NCBI RefSeq assembly: GCF_001625305.1
Contig: NW_017803713.1
Span: 1,249,361-1,313,360 of the forward strand
DNA length: 64,000 nucleotides
Reading direction: 5' to 3'
Origin: Branchiostoma belcheri
Lineage: Eukaryota > Chordata > Leptocardii > Amphioxiformes > Branchiostomatidae
Position numbers and translations under genes: made by a program. This document shows positions 34,952 to 48,300 of this stretch, one piece after another; within the stretch, counting starts at the first letter, position 1; each line of letters begins with the position of its first letter. The notes beneath the pieces are model-generated. The model was not told where the DNA came from. It did not search any database and saw only the letters and a program-made list of their open reading frames with translations.

Positions 34952-35602
34952 ACAACACGTACACTCTGCATCATACAAAAGATTACTGAAGCACCGTCAT
35001 TGGGACGATTTCATCAAGTAAGAGGTTGGTACCAAATAAGCCTGGCACTAAATAATTCATACGGCACCGAAATATCTTTGGCCAGGTATTAACCAAATTC
35101 CTAGCTGTATGACTCTGCAATTGTCACTTTTTTTCCTTCAACACAGGTGTTTGACTGTGTACATGTGTTTACTTGTTTGCTTTTTTCTAATCAAAATTAT
35201 AAAACAGGTAAATTGCTGCACCAGTAACTGCATACAATGTTTTTGGTCTTGTTTATGATAATCTTTGGACACCAAGAAAAAAACGATGTGACTAAGTATT
35301 ATCACAGTTACCATTTTTCATGGAGTTTGCTGGTGCATAGTTACACACGTACGGAAAGACCCTGTAACATTCATCTAATAACAACAGGATTCCAATCAAC
35401 TAGTGTTTTTTCAAAATTTGAATGCTTAGACAAGTATTTCAAATTAGCCAGTCCATAAGGCCTTCCTAAGAGATTATACGGAGAGTAGTTTTCGGCAAAA
35501 TAGAGTGAAAAGTGACGTCCGTGGCAACATATTTCTGAATAAATCACCATGTGAGCCAAACTTCACTGGAAAATTATTTACATGTATGTGACCAAATTTT
35601 AA

Positions 35603-36382
35603 TATTCTCAGTCAGCTGAATTTTACCATTCTCAGTTTGCTGAATTTTACCATTCTCGGTTTGCTGAATTTTACCATTCTCATTCTGCTGAATTTTACCA
35701 TTCTCAGTCAGCTGAATTTTACCATTCTCATTCTGCTGAATTTTACCATTCTCACTCTGCTGAATTTTACCATTCTCAGTCAGCTGAATTTTACCATTCT
35801 CAGTCAGCTGAATTTTACCATTCTCAGTCAGCTGAAATTTTACCATTATCAGTCAGCTGAATTTTACCATTTTCAGTCAGTTGAATTTTACCATTCTCAG
35901 TCAGCTGAATTTTACCATTCTCACTCTGCTGAATTTTACCATTCTCAGTCAGCTGAATTTTACCATTCTCATTCTGCTGAATTTTACCATTCTCAGTCAG
36001 CTGAATTTTACCATTCTCATTCTGCTGAATTTTACCATTCTCAGTCAGCTGAATTTTACCATTCTCAGTCAGCTGAATTTTACCATTTTCAGTCAGCTGA
36101 ATTTTACCATTTTCAGTCAGCTGAATTTCACCATTCTCAGTCAGCTGAATTTTACCATTTTCAGTCAGCTGAATTTTACCATTCTCATTCTGCTGAATTT
36201 TCCATTTTCAGTCAGCTGAATTTTACCATTCTCAGTCAGCTGAATTTTACCATTCTCATTCTTCTGAATTTTACCATTCTCATTCTGCTGAATTTTACCA
36301 TTCTCATTCTTCTGAATTTTACCATTCTCATTCTGCTGAATTTTACCATTCTCATTCTGCTGAATTTTACCATTCTCAGTCT
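35603..36382. repeat. 24-bp minisatellite, about 32 units
   Basis: Units of TTTTACCATTCTCAGTCAGC plus TGAA. Variants swap CAGTCA for CATTCT or CACTCT. Because 24 is divisible by three, the array gives long open frames on both strands (period-eight peptides LNFTILSQ and QLTENGKI). No start context, splice sites or homolog suggests a gene. Confidence 0.92.
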
Positions 36383-36993
36383 TGTGGAGAATAGTTTCAA
36401 GTGACCTTGGGGCTATACAAGTCGAGCAATTTCTATGGTCGCGCTCCGACCGTTCCGCTATAATTTTCCATTATTGTAACGCATATAATAATGATGACTG
36501 CATTATTGTGCCAGGGAGGGGCATTCACTGTAACAAAGTGAGTTTCGAAATGGTCATTTTTTAATGAACTAGTACAATAGAGGGTGGTTCCTAGATTGGA
36601 CCGCGATTGCACGACAGCTGTAGTAGCAAAGGTCGATGTTTCGCTTGATGAAGAGAGGTACTACTAAACTCTACCAGGCTTCGGGAGGCGGCTGGAAAGA
36701 GTAGAAAAATACTAGAAAGCGGCCAAATAGTGCCACTGGAGTTGGTCTGCTGAAGGGGAAACTGTTCTACGCATGCAATTCATACATAAAATGGAGAACT
36801 GGTGAATGGAGTATTGTTTTAAACTTTTGGCGCAGACTAGCATTTAAAACCAACCTCATCGAATACCAGCTTACCACAACCGACCTTGCTCCCGTGGTTG
36901 TCGGGAGTTTGTCAGTGTCACGGGAGGCATTTTTCTGCCGCTCACCTAGCCGCTACCAGGCTTCGGGAGGCGGCTAGAAAGAGTAGAAATCGG

Positions 36994-37092
36994 CCAAATT
37001 GAGACATAGCATGCCGGGGGAGTTGGTCTGCTGGAGAGGACAGTTTGCCCTCCAGCAGACCAACTCCCCCGGCATGCTATGTCTCAATTTGG
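36994..37092. repeat. Perfect hairpin with 43-bp arms
   Basis: Arms 36994-37036 and 37050-37092 around a 13-bp loop. The arm includes GCCGGGGGAGTTGGTCTGCT. A related stretch near 36740-36760 (GGAGTTGGTCTGCTGAAGG) shows that the arm belongs to a repeat family. Confidence 0.88.
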
Positions 37093-39319
37093 CGGATTGG
37101 TATTGTTTTCCGATATTTTTGACGGTAAATATTTATTATTTAGCAACTGTTTTGTAGGGTTTACAGTATGGTTGAAAACTTTTTTAAAATCGCCGAAAAT
37201 TCATACGCGTGCGGATGTCATCCATATAATCAAATCAACATGGCCTAATGTACTTCAGAAACATTTATGAAATGGAAACAAAAAAACGACGTACTTACAT
37301 GTACATGTATGACAATGTACAATTACTTTATTGCTTTGCGTATTTTTCAATCTGCTGTATAACTGGAACATTTTTGAGAACATCAACAGAAAATTACTGA
37401 CCAAAATCGAACAATTATCTTTAACTTCCTATTAGTAAGATGAATCTTTAAACCAGCTTGTCTCTAAGTTACATGTAATATTACCCTTGCAATCAACGGC
37501 AGAATAATTGTTACTAGCCTTATATGTGGTTTTAAATGATAAATCATTTTTGTGGCTGTGTGTTCACTAAAATACAATGCAATTCAGAATTTCTGAAATA
37601 TATCATAATGCAAATTCGCATGAAATAGCAGCAGTTTATGAATAATAATGTTGACCAAAGTCAAAGAAAAATGGGTGCAGCAGTGGATCCAGTGTTAATA
37701 AATGTACAGAGAAAAAACACTCAAATTCTTATGATATTATATAATAATCTGTGGGCATACAGAACACTAGCCTCTCCATGTCCAACTAGAAAAAGAACAT
37801 AAGTTGAACTACAGGTAGACAGCAATACCTAACTGTTGTAAGAGGTTATGATGATTGCAATCCTAAGTGCAAGAATTACCCTTCAACATTATGGCAAAAA
37901 CAGTGATATTTCAAGTATCTCTGTTGGTCATACTGAATAACTGATACAGTACTATATTTAGAAGCTATACCTGCAGTATGGCATCATAGATTACTGGGAT
38001 AGAAAGTAACAGATATTCCTGTAACCTTGGTCACAATGCATTATCAAGCTATGGAGCTGTTAACCTATGTTTGACCAAATATGTACTAGCTAACTGATCA
38101 TAACCAGCAGTTCATACTATAGAAAAACATTTCAAACATTTCTGAACATGGTAGATGTATATTACAGAAAATTTTGGTTAGTTGGAGGCAATATGCTGAG
38201 ATATGGTAGCTGATATGAAAAAAGTTTCAAATATAGCTGCACAGTTCGGTTCCAAAAATTGCATTTCCACATTTTCATTCAGTAGTCAATGTACATATTA
38301 CTATGAACAAAAGTGTACACAACACATTTATTGTGTTAGAATAAACATAACACTCAGTTACATTATAATTGTCATTTTTTTACCTTTTCCTTCTTTACAT
38401 TGTACAGTGACATACAATGTATAAGTCCTCTTCTGCTTAGTGCTAAAATTGAACTACAATGTACTATACAGGCAATATCAGCAAGGCAAAGTATCCTTTG
38501 GGTAGGGATTATTTCCAAGTACTGTAAAATGTAATATCGTAAAGACTGGATATAATAATTATGTAAATATTATATAAATGTATCATGCAGCGCAATGTTT
38601 AACAAACTTTTCTAGCGGCTGAACAAAATTACATTAATTTTGTACATCATGTACATCAGACCTTTATACGTGTAAAATATATCATGATAATATCCTATAA
38701 GTACAACTGTAGTTTTCTGATCATTGGTGCGAAACCATGACACAGCACAATTGTACAAAGTATGTCTGCTCCAATAACAAAGACAGGCTTTACCCTTAGT
38801 ACTTTAAGCCTACTATAATGAAATTGTCTGGCATGCCATACATTGTATCTACTAGTAGTAAGTGTCATGTTGTTTTGATGTATTTTGACATGAAAACTGC
38901 TATGTGTAACATCTACAGTAACTGAATGTAGCATTTGTACTGATGACAAACATTCAAATTTTGAAATATAACTGTACAGCTTTTGATAACATTCTATTTG
39001 CCTAACTTGTAATATATAATGATTAAGCCTTATTTTTGGACAGACCTTATACATGTCCCTCAAAAATAGCCTATAACTTTAACCTTTGTACAACAAAACA
39101 GCCCTATTTTAGTATGTACATTATTACTGTCTATTGGTACATATATTGATCAGAAGCTTATGGTTCTACACTTATGTAAAATTCGTACAGAAAGGGCAAG
39201 AGAAACCTTAAATATACATTCAGTCTTTTTTTTCATATAGTACCCCTATCTGGACTTGGAATGATCCGAAACTGAGTGAAACCAGGGCAGTACCACTGCA
39301 GTTTGGGGGTGTCCAGGCT

Positions 39320-42300
39320 TTACCTCCTCTTGCCGGCAGAAGGGGGGAGAGGGGGTCTCCTCTTGCTCCCCCCCTCTCCTGGAGCCGGTAGAGCCAGGAC
39401 TGGGGGGCCGTACGGGTCAACCTGAAATAGAGATAAAACATGTTAAGAAACTTCAAAGCTGAGTTACTTGTGTGTGTACTTTTCTGTCCAATAAGGGAAA
39501 GGGAAATGATACAAATATAACAGCTCCTGAAGTCACAACACAGTGCCATGCTGAATATAGAATTAATATTATAATATTGTGTGTGCATAATACATGTACC
39601 CTTCTCTGCTAGAAAATACCCTTTGTGCTCCAACAGTGGTGACTACTTCTATTTATCATTTAACTTCTATTCATAATTTTTCTAATCATCTACATATCTA
39701 TAAGTCTTTCAATGTAGAATCTTCTGACTAGGGTCTATGAAACTGTATTGCAAAAGGAACACAGCTTATACCTTAAAGTTTGTGGACTGTAGGTAAGAGA
39801 CATTCAAATGGAGAGAGGAGAATTCAGATCAGTATAGGGCACATGTACAGCACAATAGATTTTGAAATACAGTACAGTACATGACATAATTGTAGTTAAA
39901 AGTTAAATATTCACCCGGTAAAACAAAAGATTGAAGACATTCAACAAGATGAGGTATGTGTTATAATGCTCACAGGTCAAAACTTGGAAATAGTTTTTAA
40001 CTACAGTCACTGTGTATATTTTGCTATAATACTCATTATCCACTGCCTTCAAAAAAGAAGTCAAACCTCATAACAAGCAAGTCTTTTCAAGACAGTAGTT
40101 GTCTCTTCCCTATTATATAATTGTATTGACCATAATAAATGACTTTGTAAAAACAATTAGCCTTCAGGCATGATTTTGCAAAAAAGACTACTACAATATA
40201 CTGTAGTAAATTATATACCCAACTTGAAGGCTGAAACCAACAATCAAACTTGCATGGCCCAACACAACACAAATACACACTCAGTCATTCATTTGATGAC
40301 TTAGTTTCACCCTACAATGTTAGTAAATTTTTTGCTATTAGTAAGCAAATTGCAGTCTTGATGAAACAAGAGAGAAGAAAGTACGACTATCGAGTCAGAC
40401 ATACATTAAGTACAGTCACACATTATCTAACAGAAAGCCGTACCTCTACTTTAGGGTTGGTGCGAGGTGTGACCGTCAGCACGTCTGTTGCCTCCATCCC
40501 TTCCTGTTTCCTGGCTCGTGACCACGCCGCCTTTACCTCAACTTTCCTTCTAGAGGCTGCAGAGGGAGGGGAGGAGGGTATTTAACTTAATTTGAAAGCC
40601 ATCCAATGCAATTTCAGGGCAGCAAAACTAGATTCTTAAACTGAGTATGCATCAAGACTGGAAGTAGAAAGAGGACTAACTGCTAGCCATAAGGTACTCA
40701 AATAGTTCTGTAAAGTAATTTTATATTAACTGTAGTACCTATACCTAATAGTATATTATGTATAATGTACAATGTACCTACCTAGTCCCATAACCGACAA
40801 AGGTTACAGGGTAACTCAAATAGCGTTCATCTGATTACAATTTGTTCAACTTGTTAATTTAAAAGCACCTGACCCAAAATTTTGAGCAAGAAACTCAAGT
40901 TGGTGTAAGCTGAGTAAATTGAAACTAAGTCTGGAATATGTTTACAGCAACGTTATAAACATTATGCTCAGTCTGGAAAAATTTTGTTGGAATGTTGTAA
41001 GTTTATCTTTGTGTATCCTCCTCCATATTTGTATAAAATGATAAAATATATAATATTATATGATAACTATTCTCTTATACCGACAGACTATACTATTATA
41101 TCACCATTCAAAATATGTCTCTACCTTTGTTGTTCATGTAACTTTCTCCACTGGACACACATAACAGCTGATCTCTCTCCACATCGTCCCAGGATTGCAC
41201 CTACACAAATAACAACAAACAGTCAAACAAACAAACATACAAACAACAGGATTGTCTGAGAAGAAAAGGATTCCAGACAGATTTAGAAACATGTTTAACT
41301 TAATGACCCACTACAAAATGTTCCACACGAAAATAATGTAACTGCTGATGGTACAACTGACATATATTCTGTACGAAGTTTGCTGCATAAATATAATATA
41401 CATTGTACATGTACAATGTACTATATATTCTGTAAGTAGGATGACTTTATCCATACATGTATTTCCCTTTGTTTGATTTTAGTTGTAGTAGACCATACGA
41501 AAGTCCCTATACTTTTGTTGAGTCAATAACATAAAAATTGTATGTACATGTTTCTTATTTTATCCTAGCAGCAAATTGTTGATGATTGTGATACCCCATT
41601 AAAAAAACAGATTAAAGTAATCATAACTATGATAATTTCAAGCATGAAAACCCACCTTTTGTCCATCAGCTGTGTATAGTGTACGTGCCGCCCTTTGAAG
41701 ATTCAGACGAATTGTGCAGGATTCAAGTAACTAGAGGGAAAAAGACACAAAGTTTTGTTAATTATTCTTACAGTTTGTGATACAGTTAAACCTGTAATAG
41801 CAGCCACCTCTGCATAGAGACCACCTGTCCATTGTGGCTACTTCTGTTACTACATGTAGTTCCTTTTTTTACATTTTTCATTGACCTAAGCATTAAGAAT
41901 CTTGCCTGTACAATATAGCGTCCATGCACCTGTCCGATGTGACCTGCGTCCTGAGATGATCCCAAGACTGCCCACTATGACCAGTGTATAATAATTATAA
42001 TTTCCTAGCTTTTCCCTTTAAATTCCTACACGTACACAGTTGACTGTTATCATTTGATCTGACATTTATTATTTATGGTGCCTTAGAAAGGAATTCAGTG
42101 GTAGAGAATGTACACCAGTCCTGTTCATTGTAAGCATACAGCTATGTAGCTTTTACATTCAATTTGTTGATACTAACATGTCAAAGCCTGACGCCCTTAA
42201 TGATTGCTACTTGCTAGTTGGGCAACCTTGCCTGTACGAACATGTACATCAAACAAACAAACAAACAAACAGATAAATAATAGCTAGTAAATTATAGTTA

Positions 42301-45300
42301 CATGACTGTACCTTTTCATGTCATATACCTTGGCCAATATAATGTTCAATATGGGTGTTCCAGCCAGAGTGATAACTACATGTATATAGTCGGGGAACTA
42401 GCCCGGAGTTCTATTTGGTTATCACACGGGTTTCCAAAATATTTCATACAATAATTCAAACGAGTTTTGCCTGAGCTGGGTGTCTGCTTTCAGAAAATCT
42501 ACCTGATTTGGGCCTTGAAATTGATGTTGCATTTCTTGGTTTAGGGACAGAAAATTCTGGCACATTTTGCATTGGGCGTGTTTTCTTGGGTGGGTATGAC
42601 ATAAAATACAACACGGAGTATTCCGCTTCAACCTTGGTCCCAGCCCTCCCGCGGGTTGAATCTCCCTTCGGCCTTTGAACTATTCACCGAGCTGGTACTT
42701 CAGGTAATACAAGATACATGACCGTGTTGTATTCTATTATGTACTTGATGTGATGTTTTGCTTCAATAACACAGACTGTGAATGTTTGCTTTACATGACG
42801 TGCCTACCATGGCTTATTTTCAGTTCTCCCTGCCCAATATTTTCCCTTCAGTGTTTTCCCTAAATATACATGTACCTGTTGCAGGTTAGCTCCCCAGGCA
42901 TACACAGCCTTGTCTGCTGACTCCCCGTTAGGGTACACCAACACACGTTTCTGGAGAGAAACAAGTTGAACATTGTTCTTTGACTTAAAGTGAGTGATAG
43001 CCTTATGTCCTGAAAGAAACTACATGATACCATATTCCATAATTATTATGATCATAATGATATGGTTCCATAGTGAATGGATACATATGCAATCATTTAT
43101 TTTGTTATGCGTTTTTGTAATACTACAATCATGTATATGTAAGGATATACATGACGTCTAATACTAGTAATAGCATGAATTTATTACAGCTAATTTTCTG
43201 GATTTGTTAAGACTTCAATGATGTATAATTACATGTACAGTACATTGTAAGTTGTTAGGCCTTGGGAAAAAAAGACCATTACAGTTGTGTTTCCTGTTTC
43301 CCTACCAACCCTCAAAAAACTGCAGACCCTAAGCCTTGTTTTGTGGGTGCACCCTGCTAAGGGATTGACACCTGAGTGATGAAATGTTGTACTCAGTTTT
43401 CCAACATTGACATTGAAAATATAAGTGTCCTCATGCAAGTTTTTCACAAGTTGGATCACTACATATTGCCAAAATCTGATGAAAGAAAAAGAATTTTGAA
43501 AGAAATAAAAAACATAATCCGGGACCCTATACCAGTCCTATAGCTACCGACCCTAATTTTTTTCAAGACTGAAACAAGAAAATTTTTTCCCTAGGCCTTA
43601 TAGGGAAAAATACAAGTCTTAGACTACATGTATTTTGTCTGACCCTGACCTGTTCTCTCATGATCTCAATGAAAAGCAGTAAGCAGGCCGATTTGTGTAT
43701 TTCATGAACAAACAAGGGCTGAAACAAGCATACTGACCGTGGTTGGCTGTTCGTATAGTTTCCTGTTGGTCCTGACGGTACGAGGGCCCACGCCGGCTTT
43801 CTTACGCTCCACCTTCTGAACTGCCTTCACTTCTGACAGGTGGGTCTAAGGAGGGGGGGTGATAGATATTTGTGAATATATTAGTTTTCTCCTGTTTTTT
43901 TCCTGCATTATAACTGATTCAATGTACAATGTATATTTGTACAAGTCATGAAGGATAATAGCAAACTATTCCAAAAAAGCTCAGGCAATGCAACCTTTCC
44001 TCTCTTACAACTGCAGCAATAGCTACCAGATTGACCTACAGTACATGTACATGTAGGACAGTCATGTAGTATATAATGATCATGATAATCTCCACATACA
44101 TGTATGTACAATGTATTATCATAATGATAAAATATACAACATACATTTGTAACAAACTGCCTCATTGTTACATACATATTCCAACATATAGACAGTCACT
44201 GTAAGTTCATCTTCTCACATATCTTTTATCTTTTGAGTAGATTAGAACAGTGCATACACTATGAAGAAGGCACTGTAAATTTTAAAAAGGTTGCTTTGTA
44301 TGTATTAAGAAAGATAACTTGCAAGCTGGGCAACCTAATGTCTCCAAACAAGTCTTGCACAGAAAACAATTTACTTGTAATTGTTGTATGGCAAGCATGG
44401 GAGAGTCCACTGGGTACTTTGAACCCTCAGTACCTTACATGTCTGAGAAGTTACATTTCACAGACCCTATTCTCCTTTAACTCATACACTGACCTCAAGC
44501 TTTTCCACAGCCTCTTCCCTGGTGACTTCATCCCTGGTGGGCTCCATCCACCCCCCCTCCAACATCACAGGGTTCCTACTGCTGGTGGTGGGCACAAACC
44601 TGGGGTGGGAAAGGCCCTTGTACCGCCGACCTGGAAACAACATTGAACATTTACACACAAACCTGGGGTGGGACAGGCCCTTGTACCGCCGACCTGGTAC
44701 TGTAACAGTAACATAAAATTAGCTCACAACACATTATGCTATCATATACACACTCACAGTCTGTCAGTTTTAAGACTTAACCTAAATTGGAGTTAGATGT
44801 TTAATCAGAAGCCCAAAACTAAAGCATGCGACATTGTAGGATGCATCTACATGAAATGTATGCTTGGAAAGTTACTGCCGCAACGATATTACAGTGATAG
44901 ACTTGGAAAGAAATGAGTACAGTAGTTTCTCTCCTGGCTTGGCTTCATTTTCGAAGATTTCAGGGGCCCTTCCCTCTCCTCTGCTGCAAGTTTGCTGATG
45001 GCTGACAAGGCCGATACGTAGCTTACTTTTTAAACAACTGCACCTGTCGAGTGAGTTCTTCTTGATTTTCTATTATTTCTGAAGTTATAGTGCGATCGGC
45101 ATGGAAAACCCTCCAATGAAGGTGGATCATACAATGTATGTGACTTGAGTTTAAGCCATCAGATCATAGTTTTAGTAAGTAGTGCCTTACCCTGCATCTG
45201 GTGCAGAATGTGTTTCTCCTTCTGTAGCTCCTTCAGCACGCTCTCACGCTCCTCTCGATGGACCTGGTCCAGCGCACGCTGACTCGCAACAACTGCACAG

Positions 45301-48300
45301 GATAGAAATCCATCTTAGCCTTCCTCCAGTTTTATATTTTTACCAGACTGAGTCCAATTGATTGATTAATCTGGCCATTAAAACTACTGATTAAAACAAT
45401 CATGATGCAAATTGTCTGCTGTCCAAGCCCTTCACTTGGCTGCTGTGAAATACACCTGAATCTGGACACCCAGTTCTTTTTTACCAGTCTATTCAATCAA
45501 TTAATCAGACCACAAGTGTTAAATTAAAACAAAAAAAAAAAAGTCATGTCAATCATTCAAATTGATCTGTGACGCTCTGCCCAAAACCTTAAAATTCTTA
45601 CTATATAATAGACATCCATATTATATACGCTGTATAAGTTTTTTTAATGCCTAATCAACAAATAATGAAATATCATGTACAATGTATCTCCTTCTTCTTT
45701 ATATTCTTCATTCTTAAAATGTTTAAGACTTGTTTCATTGTCAAGACTAAAGCTGAATATGGAGTCAGAGGTGGAATCAGACTGTCACCCAAAAGTAAGC
45801 CATCACACAGGTTGGTTAGATAAGTTCTAATATAATAAGTAACGTTTTGTATTATTGCATCATTCTAGATGTTCTGTATCATTTTTGAAATTAGATAATG
45901 ACTTTAGTTAGTGCTTCAGGTTTTATCTAGCTATATGAAGCAAAAAAAAAAGATGCCTGTGTTACCATCAGGACTGATGAAGGGCTCCCCACAGGAGACC
46001 CAGACCGGGATGGGATGGCGGATCAGCTCCTGGATGTTCACGTCCACGCTGCTGTGCCGCTGTCGTGTGCCGCTGTCACTCCCGCGCCGCTCACGCTCAC
46101 CCACCTGGGCTGACGACGGTCTGTCCCTGAGAGTCGTTCTGGTAGTGTTTTCTGTCATCACAGGACAGAGAGAGAATGATACAAATTAAGATTTATTCAC
46201 TTTGTTTTCAAGACTTAGCAATTAGTTTTTGATACATGTAGTTGTGACAGTCAGTCTTGCAGCCTTTACCACAAGCTTGAATTTACAAGTAGCCTCAAAA
46301 TTCTTTAATTGTTATACCGGGTATCATAAAGCCATCTACCTATTAGTACAACATAGCCTGTGTATACAACAGAGTGTTATTAATAAAATACATTATGTAA
46401 TTCTATCTATTAATCAGACTGACTGTGATTATCTTAATGTTGTTACTGTACAACAGTTTGTCATTAACTTTATTGTACAAACTGACAAGTCTGTCTTTTC
46501 ACCTACATGCTGGTGTGTTACGCCGAAAGGCGGTTATACCGGCTATACAGATACAGATACAGATACAGATACATGTATCTGCAATCTTTGATTTTAGATA
46601 ATTTTTATTATTAGTTTATAATACATGAACTTAAGATTGGTAATCATTGGTTTAAAAACATGCAGTATACAAAATGCAGTATAGAATTTTGCTTTACTAT
46701 ATTTGATCAAAGTATATAATCCAACTCATGAAAGAATGCTTATATGTTAATGTCCACATACCCTGGATGTCCATTCTCTTGAAACTATCTGCCATGCTGC
46801 TGTCCATAGTCTTTGTCCCACCTCCATCTATCTCATCTTCATCTGGGGACCAAGCAACAGTTCAACATCAGTGCTCGAACAAACATTACCACACTAAATA
46901 CTCACTGTAAACAGTCAACATCAGCACATAATCAATGAAATCATATTTAACAAAATACTGAACAATGCTAGCATGTTGGCAAAATTTACTGTGCCTGTGC
47001 AAAACGTTTTTTCGTTGGATGACAAGGCAACATTGCATTAGAATTTTGCTCATTGCAGATGATAACTAAATCTGAAACATCATTCTGAAAACTATAGATG
47101 AGATGTCATCCTTGAATACATGTAACTATGCAAACATGACATTAAATGAGACATTTGGCCAAAAGGCTAATAGTATGTACATTAACTTTGTACAGTTCGA
47201 TTTCGTGCAGGTGCAGTACGTACGTTATACGTTCTGCCAACATGCTATCAAATTAAATGCTTTATTTACTCAAAGGAAGTGCAAAAAGCAAACAACAGAT
47301 TCCAACCTACACCATTCAAAATCTATTTTGACATTATAGTTTACATACCATCCTATATCATAATCACTTGATAGAATATGAGTGATGTGAGCATACTGCC
47401 GACAAAATTCAGTGTACATGTAGCTGTCAGTTGGTGACGTTTAAAAGATCAAACAACCACCTGATTTGAAGGTGAAGTGCCACTCCCCATCACAACCATG
47501 TCCAGTGGAATATCCCACGTATCTCACAAGCAGGGGGTCCGGGTCGGTCCACTGCACAATGGGGTCCGCCTCCCCGTCCCTCCGTACTTCGATTGTCCCG
47601 TTCCCGTCGTAGCTTATCCAGAACTTGTGATACTCGTTGGCAGACAGTATGTCTGGAGTCCTGAGCGAGAATACATAATATTGTTTTTGCTCAGTTTCTT
47701 CCTGTTCCTCTACAAACAAATAAGGTCAATGACCTGAACAAGAGGTCTGTCTACATAACTAGTGTAGGGTTACATCATGTTGCAATTTTATAGTGGGAGG
47801 GATTTAGACTGCTGTCACCATATGATATATGAAAATGTGTTCAAATAAGAATTAACAGAGCAGACCATATTCGAAGGTTAACATATTATGCTTTGCAAAA
47901 TGTTAAATTTCTAGTTCACATTGCATTGGCAGCCAAGTTGGCTGAATTACACAAAGTTTTGCAGATATAAAACTTTGAGAGCACAAGTTAAGTACAGAGC
48001 AATATAGACCCAGTGCTTAAAGTTACTAAACAGTAATATTCGTAGGTGTTCACAAATATTACAAACCTCTGTGTTATCCTGATGTCGGGTAACCCCTCGT
48101 GTTTGAACTGACGGATGGCGGACATTCTGTTCATCATGGTCCCGATCACTATTTCGTACATCCCGTCCTCGTTGGCGTTGCTCTCCGAGAGAGCGATGTG
48201 GGCGTCGCTGGCGGCCTTGACCTCGAAGCTGAAGGTGAAGCTGGGGTCGGGAAGTTCAAAGCCGTCCCAGCAGTAGTCAAAGTCGTCGTTGGTGTAGCGG

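Larger units (their letters stand above)
34529..39319. other. Intergenic region between copy C and the doublecortin-domain gene
   Basis: No gene was recognised. The part to about 35350 is the 5' flank of copy C and includes an inverted-repeat element at 34740-34951. The part at about 35430-36650 is related to about 9360-9950 and is interrupted by a 24-bp minisatellite. The part at 36660-37092 has two copies of a CTACCAGGCTTCGGGAGG-type sequence (from 36671 and 36953) and a hairpin. From 37100 to 39319 the sequence is plain AT-rich DNA; it contains a possible polyadenylation signal on the minus strand at 38327-38332 for the neighbouring gene, of low weight. Confidence 0.65.

Noticed and set aside
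35637-36404. 255-codon open frame of LNFTILSQ repeats
   Set aside because: Product of a 24-bp minisatellite whose period is a multiple of three. Open on both strands, no gene context.
37100-39319. Possible tRNA or other structured RNA genes
   Set aside because: No cloverleaf-like box A and box B pair was recognised by eye here or elsewhere; a covariance search would be needed.
39220-39421. Alternative frame through the last exon of the doublecortin-domain gene ending in GVLYEKKD
   Set aside because: Phase carried from exon 40444-40556 selects the frame VDPYGPPVLALP ending at 39320.
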